In this document: positions 17,875 to 26,889 of the stretch, one piece after another | How the letters are laid out: every line of letters starts with the position of its first letter | Position numbering within the stretch: position 1 is the stretch's first letter | Notes under the pieces: model-generated | The model's input: only the letters and a program-made list of their open reading frames with translations | What the model was told of the DNA's origin: nothing | Databases searched by the model: none | Position numbers and translations under genes: made by a program | DNA from: CAWHJN01 sp963829705 | Lineage (GTDB): Bacteria; Bacteroidota; Rhodothermia; Rhodothermales; BA12 | NCBI GenBank assembly: GCA_963829705.1 | Contig: CAWHJN010000001.1 | Coordinates: 620,001 to 684,000 of the forward strand | DNA: 64,000 nucleotides | Reading direction: 5' to 3'

Positions 17875-19749
17875 ATGAGCGCCGACGCCGCTTCGCAGAA
17901 ACCTTTCCAGACCCTCACCGAGGCCACCATCCTCTTCGCCGGTGACTCGGGCGATGGGATGCAGGTGACGGGCTCGCAGTTCACCCGTGCGACGGCGCTG
18001 GCGCGCAACGACCTCGCCACGCTGCCCGACTTCCCTGCCGAGATCCGCGCACCGGCGGGCACGCGCTTCGGCGTGTCGGGCTTCCAGTTGCACTTCGGCT
18101 CGGTGGACATCCGCACGCCGGGAGACGAGGTGGACCTGCTCGTGGCGATGAACCCGGCGGCGCTCGTCGTCAACCTGCACCGGGTGCGCGAGCACGGCGC
18201 GATTCTCGTCAACACCGACAGTTTCACCGAACGCGACCTCGACCTCGCCAAGGTCGATACCAACCCGCTTGACGATCCAGCGCTCCGGCAAAAGTACCAG
18301 ATTTTCGAGGTCGGCCTGACGTCCATCGTGCGCGAGGCACTCAAAGACAGCGGGCTGGGCACGAAAGAGATCGACCGGTCGAAAAACATGTTCGCGCTCG
18401 GGCTGGCGCTGTGGCTCTACGACCGCCCGCTCGAACCGGCCCTCGAATGGGCAGCGCGCAAGTTCTCGTCGAAGCCCGAGATTCAGGACGCCAACCTGCA
18501 CCTGCTGCGTAAAGGCTTCCACTACGGTGAGACGACCGAGCTTTTCGCCACCCGCTACCAGGTCGCGCCCGCCAACCTGCCGCCGGGCAAGTACCGCTCG
18601 ATCCGCGGGGCCGAAGCGACGGCCATGGGGCTCGTAGCGGCAGGGCAGCAAAGCGGCCTGCCGGTGTTTTACAGCACCTACCCCATCACGCCCGCGTCAG
18701 ATCTGCTGCACGATCTGTCGCGGCTCAAGAACTTCGGCGTGCTGACGTTTCAGGCCGAGGACGAAATCGCCGCCGTCGCCGCCGCCATCGGCGCGAGCTT
18801 TGGCGGTAGCCTCGGCGTGACGGGCACGAGCGGGCCGGGCATGGCGCTGAAAACCGAGGCCATCGGGCTCGCGGTGATGACCGAGCTGCCGCTCGTCGTC
18901 GTCAACGTGCAGCGCGGCGGGCCATCGACGGGCCTGCCCACCAAAACCGAGCAGAGCGACCTGTTGCAGGCCCTTTATGGCCGCAACGGCGAGGCGCCCC
19001 TCCCTGTCGTCGCCGCCTCGACGCCCGGCGACTGCTTCGACACGATCCTCGAAGCGTGCCGCATCGCCGTTCGCTACATGACGCCTGTGGTGTTTTTGTC
19101 GGACGGCTACCTCGCCAACGGCTCCGAGCCGTGGCGCATCCCCGACGTGGAGGCGCTGCCCGACTTCACCGTGTCGTTCGCCGCGTCGCCGTCGGGCGAT
19201 GGCGCGGGCGACTTCCTGCCGTACACGCGCGACGAGACGACGCTGTCGCGTCCGTGGGCCAAGCCTGGCACGGCGGGCCTGGAGCACCGCATTGGCGGAC
19301 TGGAAAAGCAGCACGAGACGGGCAACGTCTCCTACGACCCACACAACCACGAGAAGATGGTGAAGCTGCGGGCCGAGAAAGTGGTGCGCGTGGCGCAGGA
19401 CCTCCCGCCCACGTTCGTCAACGGCGACCGGACGGGCGATGTGCTGCTCGTCGGCTGGGGCTCGACGCGCGGGGCCATCGAGGCGGCGGTGGAACGGCTG
19501 CGGCGGCGGGGTGCGCGCGTGTCGAGCATCCACCTGCGTCACCTCAACCCGCTGCCGTCCGACCTCGCCGGGATTTTCGGCGGCTTCACGCACCTGCTCG
19601 TCCCCGAACTCAACGACGGCCAGCTTGTCCGCATCCTGCGGGAGCGGTTTCTGCTGCCGTTCGAGGGCATCAACAAAATCCAGGGCCTGCCCTTCAAAAC
19701 CGCCGAGATCGAGGCGGCGGTGGAAAAGAGGTTGGAAGTAGGAGCGTAG
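17875..19749 (+). CDS. korA: 2-oxoacid:ferredoxin oxidoreductase, fused gamma-alpha subunit
   Basis: The 624-residue protein starts with the gamma domain (ATILFAGDSGDGMQVTGSQF and the FGVSGFQLHFGS region, to about residue 200). The alpha (pyrimidine-binding) domain follows with YSTYPITPASDLLH, FQAEDEIAAVAAAIGA, GTSGPGMALKTE and VQRGGPSTGLPTKTEQ. The C-terminal domain III includes WGSTRGAIEAA. This layout is that of KorA in Bacteroidota-like and other bacteria. With KorB it makes succinyl-CoA (or another acyl-CoA) from a 2-oxoacid while reducing ferredoxin. Spacing to korB is 60 bases. A TACCCTCG box about 20 bases upstream of the start may be part of its promoter. Confidence 0.94.
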   Translation: MSADAASQKPFQTLTEATILFAGDSGDGMQVTGSQFTRATALARNDLATLPDFPAEIRAPAGTRFGVSGFQLHFGSVDIRTPGDEVDLLVAMNPAALVVNLHRVREHGAILVNTDSFTERDLDLAKVDTNPLDDPALRQKYQIFEVGLTSIVREALKDSGLGTKEIDRSKNMFALGLALWLYDRPLEPALEWAARKFSSKPEIQDANLHLLRKGFHYGETTELFATRYQVAPANLPPGKYRSIRGAEATAMGLVAAGQQSGLPVFYSTYPITPASDLLHDLSRLKNFGVLTFQAEDEIAAVAAAIGASFGGSLGVTGTSGPGMALKTEAIGLAVMTELPLVVVNVQRGGPSTGLPTKTEQSDLLQALYGRNGEAPLPVVAASTPGDCFDTILEACRIAVRYMTPVVFLSDGYLANGSEPWRIPDVEALPDFTVSFAASPSGDGAGDFLPYTRDETTLSRPWAKPGTAGLEHRIGGLEKQHETGNVSYDPHNHEKMVKLRAEKVVRVAQDLPPTFVNGDRTGDVLLVGWGSTRGAIEAAVERLRRRGARVSSIHLRHLNPLPSDLAGIFGGFTHLLVPELNDGQLVRILRERFLLPFEGINKIQGLPFKTAEIEAAVEKRLEVGA

Positions 19750-19809
19750 ATCCTGGATTACTCCAGCTCCCTCCCATCTCCAGCCTCGAACCTCCAACCT
19801 CCAATTCCC

Positions 19810-20982
19810 ATGTCCGATACACCCCGCAAGCCTACGCTGCCGCCCGGCTTTTCCCCGGCGAAGCCCACGCTTCCGCCGCAACCGGCGGGCAAGCGCAAGC
19901 CCGGCGATCCGCCCAAAACGACGGACGGCAGCAAAACGCCCGTGATGCCACCGGGCTTCGCGCCCGCTGGCGACGGGGGTGGCGCAGGGCTGTCGCGCAA
20001 GGATTTTGCCACCGACCAGGAGATCCGCTGGTGCCCCGGCTGCGGCGATTACGCCATCCTGGCGACGGTGCAGCGGTTGCTGCCGCAACTCGGGGTCAAG
20101 CGCGAGAACACCGTGTTCGTCTCCGGCATCGGCTGTTCGAGCCGCTTTCCGTACTACATGAACACGTACGGCTTCCACTCTATACACGGGCGCGCGCCTG
20201 CGTTTGCGACGGGCCTCAAAGCCACGCGCCCCGACCTCGACGTGTGGATCATCACGGGCGACGGCGACGCGCTTTCCATCGGCGGCAACCACCTGTTGCA
20301 CGTGCTGAGGCGCAACCCGAACGTGCAGCTGCTCTTGTTCAACAACCAGATCTACGGCCTCACGAAAGGGCAGTACAGCCCGACGAGCGAGGCCGGAAAA
20401 GTCACCAAGAGCACGCCGTACGGCTCGCTCGACCACCCCTTCAACCCGTCCGCCGTCGCGCTTGGGGCCGACGGCACGTTCGTCGCCCGTACGCTCGACC
20501 GTGATCCCAAGCACATGGCGGCCGTTCTCGAGCAGGCACACGAACACGTGGGCGCAGCGTTCGTCGAGGTCTATCAGAACTGCAACATCTTCAACGACGG
20601 GGCCTTTTTCGAATTCACTGAGCGCGACACCAAGCCTATGCGGGCGCTGTTCGTCGAGCACGGGAAGCCGCTGCTGTTCGACAACGGAAAGTCCGGGATG
20701 CGGCTGGACGGGTTGAGACTGGAGGCCGTCTCGCTCGAAACCGGCCAGTACAGCGCCGACGACTGCCTCATCTACGACGAGACGAACCGCGAGATGGCGC
20801 ACATGGTGGCGCGGATGTTCGTCCACGACGATTTGCCGCGTCCCTTCGGCGTGTTCTACCGCGAGGATCGCCCGACCTACGACGCACTCCTGCACGAGCA
20901 GGCCGACGCCGTCGTCGCGCAGCGTGGCAAAGGCGATCTTGCCGCACTCCTGGCGGGGCCGGAGACGTGGGAGATCGTCTGA
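19810..20982 (+). CDS. korB: 2-oxoacid:ferredoxin oxidoreductase, beta subunit, Pro-rich N-terminus
   Basis: The 390-residue protein is the thiamine-diphosphate-binding subunit. It has WCPGCGDYAILA near residue 75, GIGCSSRFPYYM, the ThDP motif beginning GDGDALSIGG, and NNQIYGLTKGQ. It forms the active enzyme with KorA. The first 60 residues are unusual: low-complexity, Pro/Lys/Gly-rich, with PTLPPGF- and MPPGFAP-like repeats before the conserved domain. They could be a flexible linker or interaction tail. A later start is unlikely, as no suitable codon is obvious near residue 60. Confidence 0.94.
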   Translation: MSDTPRKPTLPPGFSPAKPTLPPQPAGKRKPGDPPKTTDGSKTPVMPPGFAPAGDGGGAGLSRKDFATDQEIRWCPGCGDYAILATVQRLLPQLGVKRENTVFVSGIGCSSRFPYYMNTYGFHSIHGRAPAFATGLKATRPDLDVWIITGDGDALSIGGNHLLHVLRRNPNVQLLLFNNQIYGLTKGQYSPTSEAGKVTKSTPYGSLDHPFNPSAVALGADGTFVARTLDRDPKHMAAVLEQAHEHVGAAFVEVYQNCNIFNDGAFFEFTERDTKPMRALFVEHGKPLLFDNGKSGMRLDGLRLEAVSLETGQYSADDCLIYDETNREMAHMVARMFVHDDLPRPFGVFYREDRPTYDALLHEQADAVVAQRGKGDLAALLAGPETWEIV

Positions 20983-21021
20983 GGGACGCAACCGGCCGAA
21001 AGGGGTAGTCGCGGGACGCGC

Positions 21022-21111
21022 CTATTTCGCTACCACGAGTTGCCGCGTTTCAACCGCGTTTTCAGCATGCAAGTGGCCGAAGTAGATGCCGCTGATGCCG
21101 GTCTGAACGCG
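21022..21111 (-). pseudogene. Remnant of a type IX secretion C-terminal sorting domain
   Basis: On the minus strand the last 29 codons of an otherwise non-protein-like ORF read SGIYFGHLHAENAVETRQLV and then VAK-stop. This matches the end of Por-type (T9SS) C-terminal signals, usually SGVYFVRLxAGxxxxTRKLVVxK. No cargo protein is encoded upstream in this frame, so it appears to be the only surviving piece of a deleted surface-protein gene. Besides this and the hairpin at 21253, the spacer 20983-21309 shows nothing. Confidence 0.5.
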
Positions 21112-21252
21112 CCTCCCCGCGTCGTATGGAGAATGCGACTGCGTCCTACGATCCTTCCAGTATTCGCCTCCGTGTAGCCGGGAGGTATGCCCGACCCGGG
21201 CTTCGCACCTCGCCCACCCGTCCAAGGTGTGGAGGCTATGGTTCAACCGTTT

Positions 21253-21289
21253 AGCGCCGCATTCAGAGTCAGCCTCTGAATGCGGCGCT
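21253..21289. terminator. Long perfect hairpin downstream of the winged-helix regulator
   Basis: A 16-base perfect stem (AGCGCCGCATTCAGAG and its complement) with a five-base loop lies 20 bases beyond the regulator stop and downstream of korB. It has only a short T-run on the plus strand. It could end transcription from both sides. Confidence 0.6.
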
Positions 21290-21309
21290 GATTTCCAGCG
21301 TTCGGCCGG

Positions 21310-23442
21310 TCAGATCACGAGGCTATCCACCAGGTGAATGTCGCTCTCGTGCTCGTCCACGAGCGAGATGAACACGAGCCCGTCCGGTGCAACCGACAAG
21401 CCCGAAAGCGGCCCGAGTTGCGCCGGGTTGAACACGTGGAGTTGCCGAGTTTCGCCCGATTCCAGATCGAAACGCGTCAGGGCGGCCCCCTTCGACGAGC
21501 GGGCGATGTAATAGACGGCCTCGTCGGTGATGTCCCAGTTGATCCAGTCGCCGGGAGCGAGGGCCTCGACTACTTTTTCCGACGTGCCGTCGTCGCGCAG
21601 TTTCCACAGGCCGGGCGTGAGGTACTGGACGTAGTACACTGCGCCGTCCGGGCCTTCGCGCGCCACGTACCCATCTTCCACGACGCGTTGAGGTGCACCT
21701 CCATCGATAGGCGCTTTCCACGCCTGCCAGCGCCCGCTGTCGGTCGTGGAATAGTAGATGTAGCGCCCGTCTCTCGACCACGACGGGTTGAAACTGTCGC
21801 CCTCGATGTCCAGCGCGTGCGACGCGCCGCCTTCGGCATTGATCACGGAAATGCCCGCGCGCCCGTCCGAGGCAAAACCGTACGTCAGCATCCGTCCGTC
21901 GGACGACCACCGGGGAATACTCACCGGCGCTTGCGACGTGAGCGGGCGGGCCTCTGAACCATCAGGCTGGGCGGTCCACAGTTCGGTTTCGCCACGCCGG
22001 TTGGAAATGAACGCGACCTGCTCGCCCCCTGGTGCCACCCCAGGCTCGTGGTCCCACCGGGTAGACGAAGCCCGTTTGGTGAGCGTATCAGTCGCGGGAT
22101 CGAAAGCCCAGATGTTGAAATCGAAATGCCACTCCTCAAAGGCCAGCCGGCCGGCCGCCCGTGCCATGCTCGGATTTCCGGGATCGAACGTCTGGACACC
22201 CGTGAGAGGTAGAGGTACTCCCCCTTGTGCCTCCACGCGCCACAGGCGGTATGGGCCTCGCCGGTTCGAGGAATAGATGAGGGACTCACCCGAAGGCGTC
22301 CAGGTGAGCCCGGCTACGTGGCCACGGTCGGTGGTGAGGCGGCGCGGCGCGCGCTCACCGGTGACGGCAACGGTGTAGATGTCGATGAGCGAGACGCCCG
22401 CGTGCCGGAGTCCGCGCGTGAACGCCACCGTCTGGCCGTCGGGCGAAAAGTGCGGGTCGAAGTCCATATCGCCCACGGGCGGGCGGGTAAGGCGGCGGCG
22501 CTCGAACGTCTGGGCATCGACGAGGTAGAGGCTGCGCGGAGCCTCGGGCGTCTCGAGGTCGGTGACGACGAACCACTTTCCGTCGGGCGAGGCGTCGAGG
22601 CCACGTTGCGACAGCGTGCAGGGGCCGAGCCGTCGCTCCGCACCTCCCATCGCGGCGACGGCGTAGAGCGAACACTCCCCCTCGTGGATGCGCTGAAACG
22701 CGACTTCATGCCCCTCGGGCAGCCAGGTAGCATAGTCGTCGTAGCCCGGATGCGTCGTCAACTGGCGCTCCTGCTCGGTCCCGATCTGTTTGACGAAGAG
22801 ATCCGACGCGCCGCCTTGACTCGGGCGGCTGAAGACGAGAAACGCCCCGTCCGGCGACAGCATGGGCCGGTAGTCGAGGCCCTGCGTGCTGACGAGCGGT
22901 ACCACAGGGTACACCGCCCCGACTGCAGGCGGGCGCTGGCTCCACCCACCCACGATCACCAGTGCGACGACCCCCGCCCCCAGCACGGCAGCGGCGAGAG
23001 GATGCCCCCACCAACGAGCCACCGTCACAACGCGCACCGGTGCCGCCGGGCGCGCCAGCACCGGCGCTTCATCGACCATGGTTCTGGCGTGTCCGTCACC
23101 GGCATAAGCCTCCTCGCTCGGAGCCGACACGTCCGCGATGAGGCGGTACCCACCTTTCGAGATGGTCTGGATGTACCGCGGGGCTTGCACAGTGTCGCCA
23201 AAGGCCTGGCGCAGATGCGAGATCGCCCGCGTGAGCACATGATCCGTCACGACCGTGTCCGGCCACACCTCATCCAGCAGTTCGTCGCGCGAGCACACCT
23301 CGCCGGGGCGCGCCGCGAGGCACAGCAGCACCCGCATCACCTTCGGCTCCACCTCCGACCGCCCCCTCTCGTGCACAATGTGGTTCAGGCGCGGCTCCAC
23401 CCGGCAGTCGCCAATTGTGAACGGAGTATCGGAGAAGGTCAT
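21310..23442 (-). CDS. Membrane-bound winged-helix regulator with PD40/TolB-like propeller
   Basis: Residues 8-105 of this 710-residue protein form a CadC/OmpR-type winged helix (VMRVLLCLAARPGEVCSRDE, then HVLTRAISHLRQAF). One membrane helix lies at about 148-166. The rest is a periplasmic propeller built of PD40 repeats, for example MLSPDGAFLVFSRPS, HFSPDGQTVAFTRG and SWSRDGRYIYYS. It has no receiver domain, so the propeller probably senses a ligand directly or through a partner. It is divergent from susC-susD, and the shared spacer holds phased repeats that suit this DNA-binding domain. I infer local control of the susCD operon. Confidence 0.88.
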   Translation of the reverse strand: MTFSDTPFTIGDCRVEPRLNHIVHERGRSEVEPKVMRVLLCLAARPGEVCSRDELLDEVWPDTVVTDHVLTRAISHLRQAFGDTVQAPRYIQTISKGGYRLIADVSAPSEEAYAGDGHARTMVDEAPVLARPAAPVRVVTVARWWGHPLAAAVLGAGVVALVIVGGWSQRPPAVGAVYPVVPLVSTQGLDYRPMLSPDGAFLVFSRPSQGGASDLFVKQIGTEQERQLTTHPGYDDYATWLPEGHEVAFQRIHEGECSLYAVAAMGGAERRLGPCTLSQRGLDASPDGKWFVVTDLETPEAPRSLYLVDAQTFERRRLTRPPVGDMDFDPHFSPDGQTVAFTRGLRHAGVSLIDIYTVAVTGERAPRRLTTDRGHVAGLTWTPSGESLIYSSNRRGPYRLWRVEAQGGVPLPLTGVQTFDPGNPSMARAAGRLAFEEWHFDFNIWAFDPATDTLTKRASSTRWDHEPGVAPGGEQVAFISNRRGETELWTAQPDGSEARPLTSQAPVSIPRWSSDGRMLTYGFASDGRAGISVINAEGGASHALDIEGDSFNPSWSRDGRYIYYSTTDSGRWQAWKAPIDGGAPQRVVEDGYVAREGPDGAVYYVQYLTPGLWKLRDDGTSEKVVEALAPGDWINWDITDEAVYYIARSSKGAALTRFDLESGETRQLHVFNPAQLGPLSGLSVAPDGLVFISLVDEHESDIHLVDSLVI

Positions 23443-23514
23443 GAGGGCAAACGGTTCGTGCTAAAAAAATAGCTTATGGCTCAGGACATCTGTAAAGGCA
23501 TTTTCGAGCGCCCT

Positions 23515-23538
23515 CCTCAGGTTTTCCTCAGCCCTCAG
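23515..23538. promoter_or_regulatory. Candidate operator, CCTCAG repeats, regulator-proximal
   Basis: CCTCAG occurs at 23515, 23526 (11 bp on) and 23533. It lies about 75 bases upstream of the regulator start, in a place suited to autoregulation. Confidence 0.45.
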
Positions 23539-23781
23539 AGCCACATGGGCCTGCACTCCAACCCCTACGATCACGATAGTATGGAGTTACGGCGAAGGCG
23601 GGCACGCGGCACGAACCGGTGGACTACCGGGCCGAACCGTCGCGATCCGGAGGTGAACCGACGCCATAAGGGACTCAGCTCCTAATTAAGCCGAACGTCC
23701 AACTGAGTGCATGGGCTCGCGTGGAAACCAGAGGCCGCTCAGCATTCGGCGTGCGGATCTCAAACGCTTCCTCATAAAACG

Positions 23782-23809
23782 TGAGGAAAGCATCAGGATG
23801 CCCTCAGGA
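23782..23809 (+). promoter_or_regulatory. Candidate operator, TSAGGA repeats at 11-bp spacing, susC-proximal
   Basis: TGAGGA at 23782, TCAGGA at 23793 and TCAGGA at 23804 are direct repeats with exactly one helical turn between them. CTCATA at 23771 continues the phase weakly. The site ends 62 bases before the susC start and fits a tandem-binding winged-helix regulator. Confidence 0.58.
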
Positions 23810-23871
23810 AGTGATGGACAGGGATTGGTAGCCTGGTGGCGCACCATCATCACCCCTATCCCCCTACTCCC

Positions 23872-26805
23872 ATGCGTTTACAGAGACGCTTCTCTCTCGC
23901 ACTCGTGCTGCTCGGGCTGGTCTGCGGAGCAGCGCAGGCGCAGCAGGGCGCCATCAACGGCCACGTGACCGATGCCACGACGGGCGAGACCCTTCCGGGC
24001 GTCAACCTCCGGCTGGCGGATACGTCGCTCGGCGCGGCCACTGACCTCGACGGCGCGTACAACATCGCGAACATTCCCGCGGGCACGTATACACTCGTCG
24101 CCACGTTTATCGGCTACAAAACCTACCGGGAGAGCGTGACCGTCGGCGCTTCGCCGTTGACAGTCGACATCGAACTGCGCGAAGACCTCGTGGGACTGGA
24201 CGAGGTGGTCGTCACAGGTCAGGGCGGCGGCATCGAAAACCGACGCCTCTCGACGACCGTCACGACGATTTCGCCCAAGCAGCTCGACCGCGTCAGCAAC
24301 CTGCCGCTCGACGCGATTCTGCAAACGTCGCTGCCCAACGCGACGGTGCGGTTCTCGTCCGGCTTGCCGGGCACGTCGTCCATTATCCGGGCGCGCGGCA
24401 TCGTCTCGGCCAATGCCAACACCACGCCCGTCATCTACATCGACGGCGTGCGGGTGGACAACAACAACGGGAGAAGCGCGCTTGAGATTTCGACGGGTGG
24501 CAACGAGTCTTCGTCTATCGCTGACATCCCCGTCGAGAACATCGAGCGCATCGAGTTTATCCCCGGCGGCGCGGCCACGACCCTCTACGGCTCTGACGCC
24601 GCCAACGGCGTGTTGCAGATCTTCACCAAGCCCGGCGTGCAGGGCCGCTCCTCGTTCACCTTCGAGACGACGCAGGGCGTGAGCGTGGCCAACCAGGACT
24701 TTTTGCGCTTCAAGGCCACGGGCGACTTGCTCTACCGGGCGGGCCACACCCAGACGTACCGCCTGGGCGCGACCGGGGGCAATGCAGGCTACACCTACAG
24801 CTTCTCTGGAAGCATGTCCAACGACGACGGCTTCCGCTACGAACTGGGCGACACGCGCTACAACCTCCGCACGACGCTCTCCGCCGCCGTCAGCGACGAC
24901 CTGCGCTACACAGGCACGCTGGGCTTTTCGAGCAACCGATTCGACCGCGTGCTCAACGCCAACCTCGGGGGCCTCTACGCCGATACGGATTACGGCTACC
25001 AGCAATCGACGGGGCTGTACGATCTCGAACGGGGCAGCCCGGCCTACGACGCCATTCTCGACTCGCTCCGCTTGCAAGACGCGCTGTACGGTTTCACCGA
25101 GGACGTCAAGCGGTTTCAAACCTCGCACGGCCTCGATTTCTCGCCCATCCAGGGGCTCGCGCTCAAAGGCATCGTCGGGTTGGATTACCGCGTCAACAAC
25201 CAGGACGAACTCTACTGGACGGAATACCTGCGCCAGACTGGCTCGAACATCGCGCCCAGCCAGGGCAACCTCGGCGACCTGACGCGCTCCGACCGCAAGT
25301 TTCTGGGCATCACGCTCGAAAGCTCGGCCCAGTACCAGCGCACGTTCGGGGACGTGTCGAGCGTGTCGACGCTGGGCGGGCAGATCTTCCGCGACGAAGA
25401 CCGGCAGTCCCGCTGGGTCGCCAACGACATCGCAGACGGCTCGCGCGACGGCGACACGGGCTCGAACCCGACCATCGACGATTTCACGCGGCAGGTGGCC
25501 AACTACGGCGCGTTCGTGGCGCAGAACTTCGGCTACAAAAACCGCTACTTCCTGGAACTGGGCCTGCGCGGCGACGGCAACTCGGCCTTTGGGGAAGAGG
25601 TGGGCGTGCAGTGGTACCCGAAAGTCGGCGTGTCGTACGTGCTTTCCGACGAGCCGTTTTTCGAGGCGATCCCGTCGGTGGCGATTGCGCAGATGAAGCT
25701 GCGCGCCAACTACGGCGTGGCGGGCAACTTTCCGCAGCCCTTCGTCAACGAGCGCACGCTGACACCCGCGCCTTTTATCGACGGCACGTCGCTGCGCTTC
25801 GGCCAGCCGGGCGATGCTACGCTGAAGCCGGAGAAGACGACGACGTGGGAGGTCGGCACCGACCTGGCGCTGCTGGACGGGCGCGTCAACGTGACCTTTA
25901 CCTACTACGACGCGCAAACACAGGACGCGCTGTTCGCGGCTCCCTTCAACCCGTCGAGCGGGCAAGACAACCAGCTCCGCAATCTGGGCGAGATCTCGAA
26001 CAAAGGCTACGAACTGGGCACGACGTTCCTACTCACGAGCCGCCGGAACCTCGACCTGCGCCTCAGTGCTGCCCTAAACCACGTCGAAAACAAGGTGCTC
26101 TCGACCGGCGGTGCGCCCGAGTTCAACCTGTACGGATTCACGTTCCTGGGCCGCTACGTCAAGGAAGGGCTGCCCGTGGGGTACCTGCGCGGCACCCGCG
26201 TCCACCTCGACCGCGTCGATGCCAACGGCGACCTCATTCAGGGGGCTTTTGAAGACGGCGGGGCCTTTGAATCCAACGCCTTCCTGGGCAACGCGACGCC
26301 CAGCCACTGGGGTGCGCTGACGCTGACGGCGAACGTCTGGAACCGCCTCGATTTTCTCATCACCGGCGATTTCCAGTGGGGCGGCGACATGATCAACCTG
26401 GGCGAGCGCTACCGCATGTTCAACGACGTCGGCCTCTACGATGCGACGGGCGAAGATCCCAACATCGCCGACTGGGCCGACCGCGAGTGGAAACAGTTTT
26501 TCCTCGACGGGCAGATCGCCTCTGGCCAGATGGGCGACGTACTCGTGACCTCGTCCGATTTCTTCAAGGTGCGGCTGATCTCGATGAGCTACACCATCCC
26601 GGAGAAATACCTCTTCCGGGGCCTCAAGGGCTTGCAGATCGGCGCGGCGGTGCAGAACCCGTTCGTGTTCACCTCGGCCCCCATCGACCCCGAACTGTCG
26701 GGGCTGAATACGGGCGCGCAGGGCGCACTCAACGTCGGCGGCTACGCCTACGGCGCGGACTCGCTGCCGCGCACCTACACCTTATCCGTCAAAACGCGGC
26801 TGTGA
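23872..26805 (+). CDS. SusC/RagA-family TonB-linked outer-membrane receptor
   Basis: The 977-residue protein starts at ATG 23872 with a signal peptide (SLALVLLGLVCGAAQAQ). A carboxypeptidase-regulatory-like domain follows (GAINGHVTDATTGETLPGVN, about 22-105). Next is a plug domain with VVVTGQGGG, ILQTSLPNATVRFSSG and the SusC-type VIYIDGVRVDN, and a large beta-barrel ending TYTLSVKTRL. It should import a large substrate, often glycan or peptide, with the SusD lipoprotein as lid. The substrate cannot be read from sequence and no glycoside hydrolase gene is near. An upstream in-frame ATG with a His run (23836) is rejected because it precedes the signal peptide. Confidence 0.93.
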   Translation: MRLQRRFSLALVLLGLVCGAAQAQQGAINGHVTDATTGETLPGVNLRLADTSLGAATDLDGAYNIANIPAGTYTLVATFIGYKTYRESVTVGASPLTVDIELREDLVGLDEVVVTGQGGGIENRRLSTTVTTISPKQLDRVSNLPLDAILQTSLPNATVRFSSGLPGTSSIIRARGIVSANANTTPVIYIDGVRVDNNNGRSALEISTGGNESSSIADIPVENIERIEFIPGGAATTLYGSDAANGVLQIFTKPGVQGRSSFTFETTQGVSVANQDFLRFKATGDLLYRAGHTQTYRLGATGGNAGYTYSFSGSMSNDDGFRYELGDTRYNLRTTLSAAVSDDLRYTGTLGFSSNRFDRVLNANLGGLYADTDYGYQQSTGLYDLERGSPAYDAILDSLRLQDALYGFTEDVKRFQTSHGLDFSPIQGLALKGIVGLDYRVNNQDELYWTEYLRQTGSNIAPSQGNLGDLTRSDRKFLGITLESSAQYQRTFGDVSSVSTLGGQIFRDEDRQSRWVANDIADGSRDGDTGSNPTIDDFTRQVANYGAFVAQNFGYKNRYFLELGLRGDGNSAFGEEVGVQWYPKVGVSYVLSDEPFFEAIPSVAIAQMKLRANYGVAGNFPQPFVNERTLTPAPFIDGTSLRFGQPGDATLKPEKTTTWEVGTDLALLDGRVNVTFTYYDAQTQDALFAAPFNPSSGQDNQLRNLGEISNKGYELGTTFLLTSRRNLDLRLSAALNHVENKVLSTGGAPEFNLYGFTFLGRYVKEGLPVGYLRGTRVHLDRVDANGDLIQGAFEDGGAFESNAFLGNATPSHWGALTLTANVWNRLDFLITGDFQWGGDMINLGERYRMFNDVGLYDATGEDPNIADWADREWKQFFLDGQIASGQMGDVLVTSSDFFKVRLISMSYTIPEKYLFRGLKGLQIGAAVQNPFVFTSAPIDPELSGLNTGAQGALNVGGYAYGADSLPRTYTLSVKTRL

Positions 26806-26812
26806 AGGATCA

Positions 26813-26839
26813 GGGGCGGGGCGAAGACGACTCCGCCCC
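26813..26839 (+). terminator. Hairpin in the susC-susD spacer
   Basis: GGGGCGG and CCGCCCC form a seven-base stem with a 13-base loop, followed by CCTTTCTC. It probably attenuates transcription into susD or protects the susC mRNA end. Confidence 0.45.
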
Positions 26840-26889
26840 CCTTTCTCCCGATTCGAACGGGCCTAGCGCCCTTATCCCCCTCTTCCGAC

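Larger units (their letters stand above)
23443..23871. promoter_or_regulatory. Divergent control region between regulator and susC
   Basis: The 429-base spacer contains no supported gene. Its notable content is repeated TCAGG-like half-sites: 23481, 23517 and 23528 near the regulator, and 23782, 23793 and 23804 near susC. The latter three are exactly 11 bp apart, as are 23517 and 23528. No clear TAnnTTTG box was found for either gene. Confidence 0.5.

Noticed and set aside
18697..20991. 764-codon minus-strand open frame opposite korA/korB
   Set aside because: It is antisense to two conserved enzymes, rich in Arg/Val/Gly/His typical of reverse frames in high-GC DNA, and has no recognisable motif.
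23476..23685. 69-codon plus-strand frame in the regulator/susC spacer
   Set aside because: It has no motif, no sensible composition, and overlaps the repeated operator-like sites.
23836..23871. Upstream ATG giving a His-rich N-terminus for the SusC-like protein
   Set aside because: A normal signal peptide starts at the ATG at 23872, and the upstream codons would bury it.
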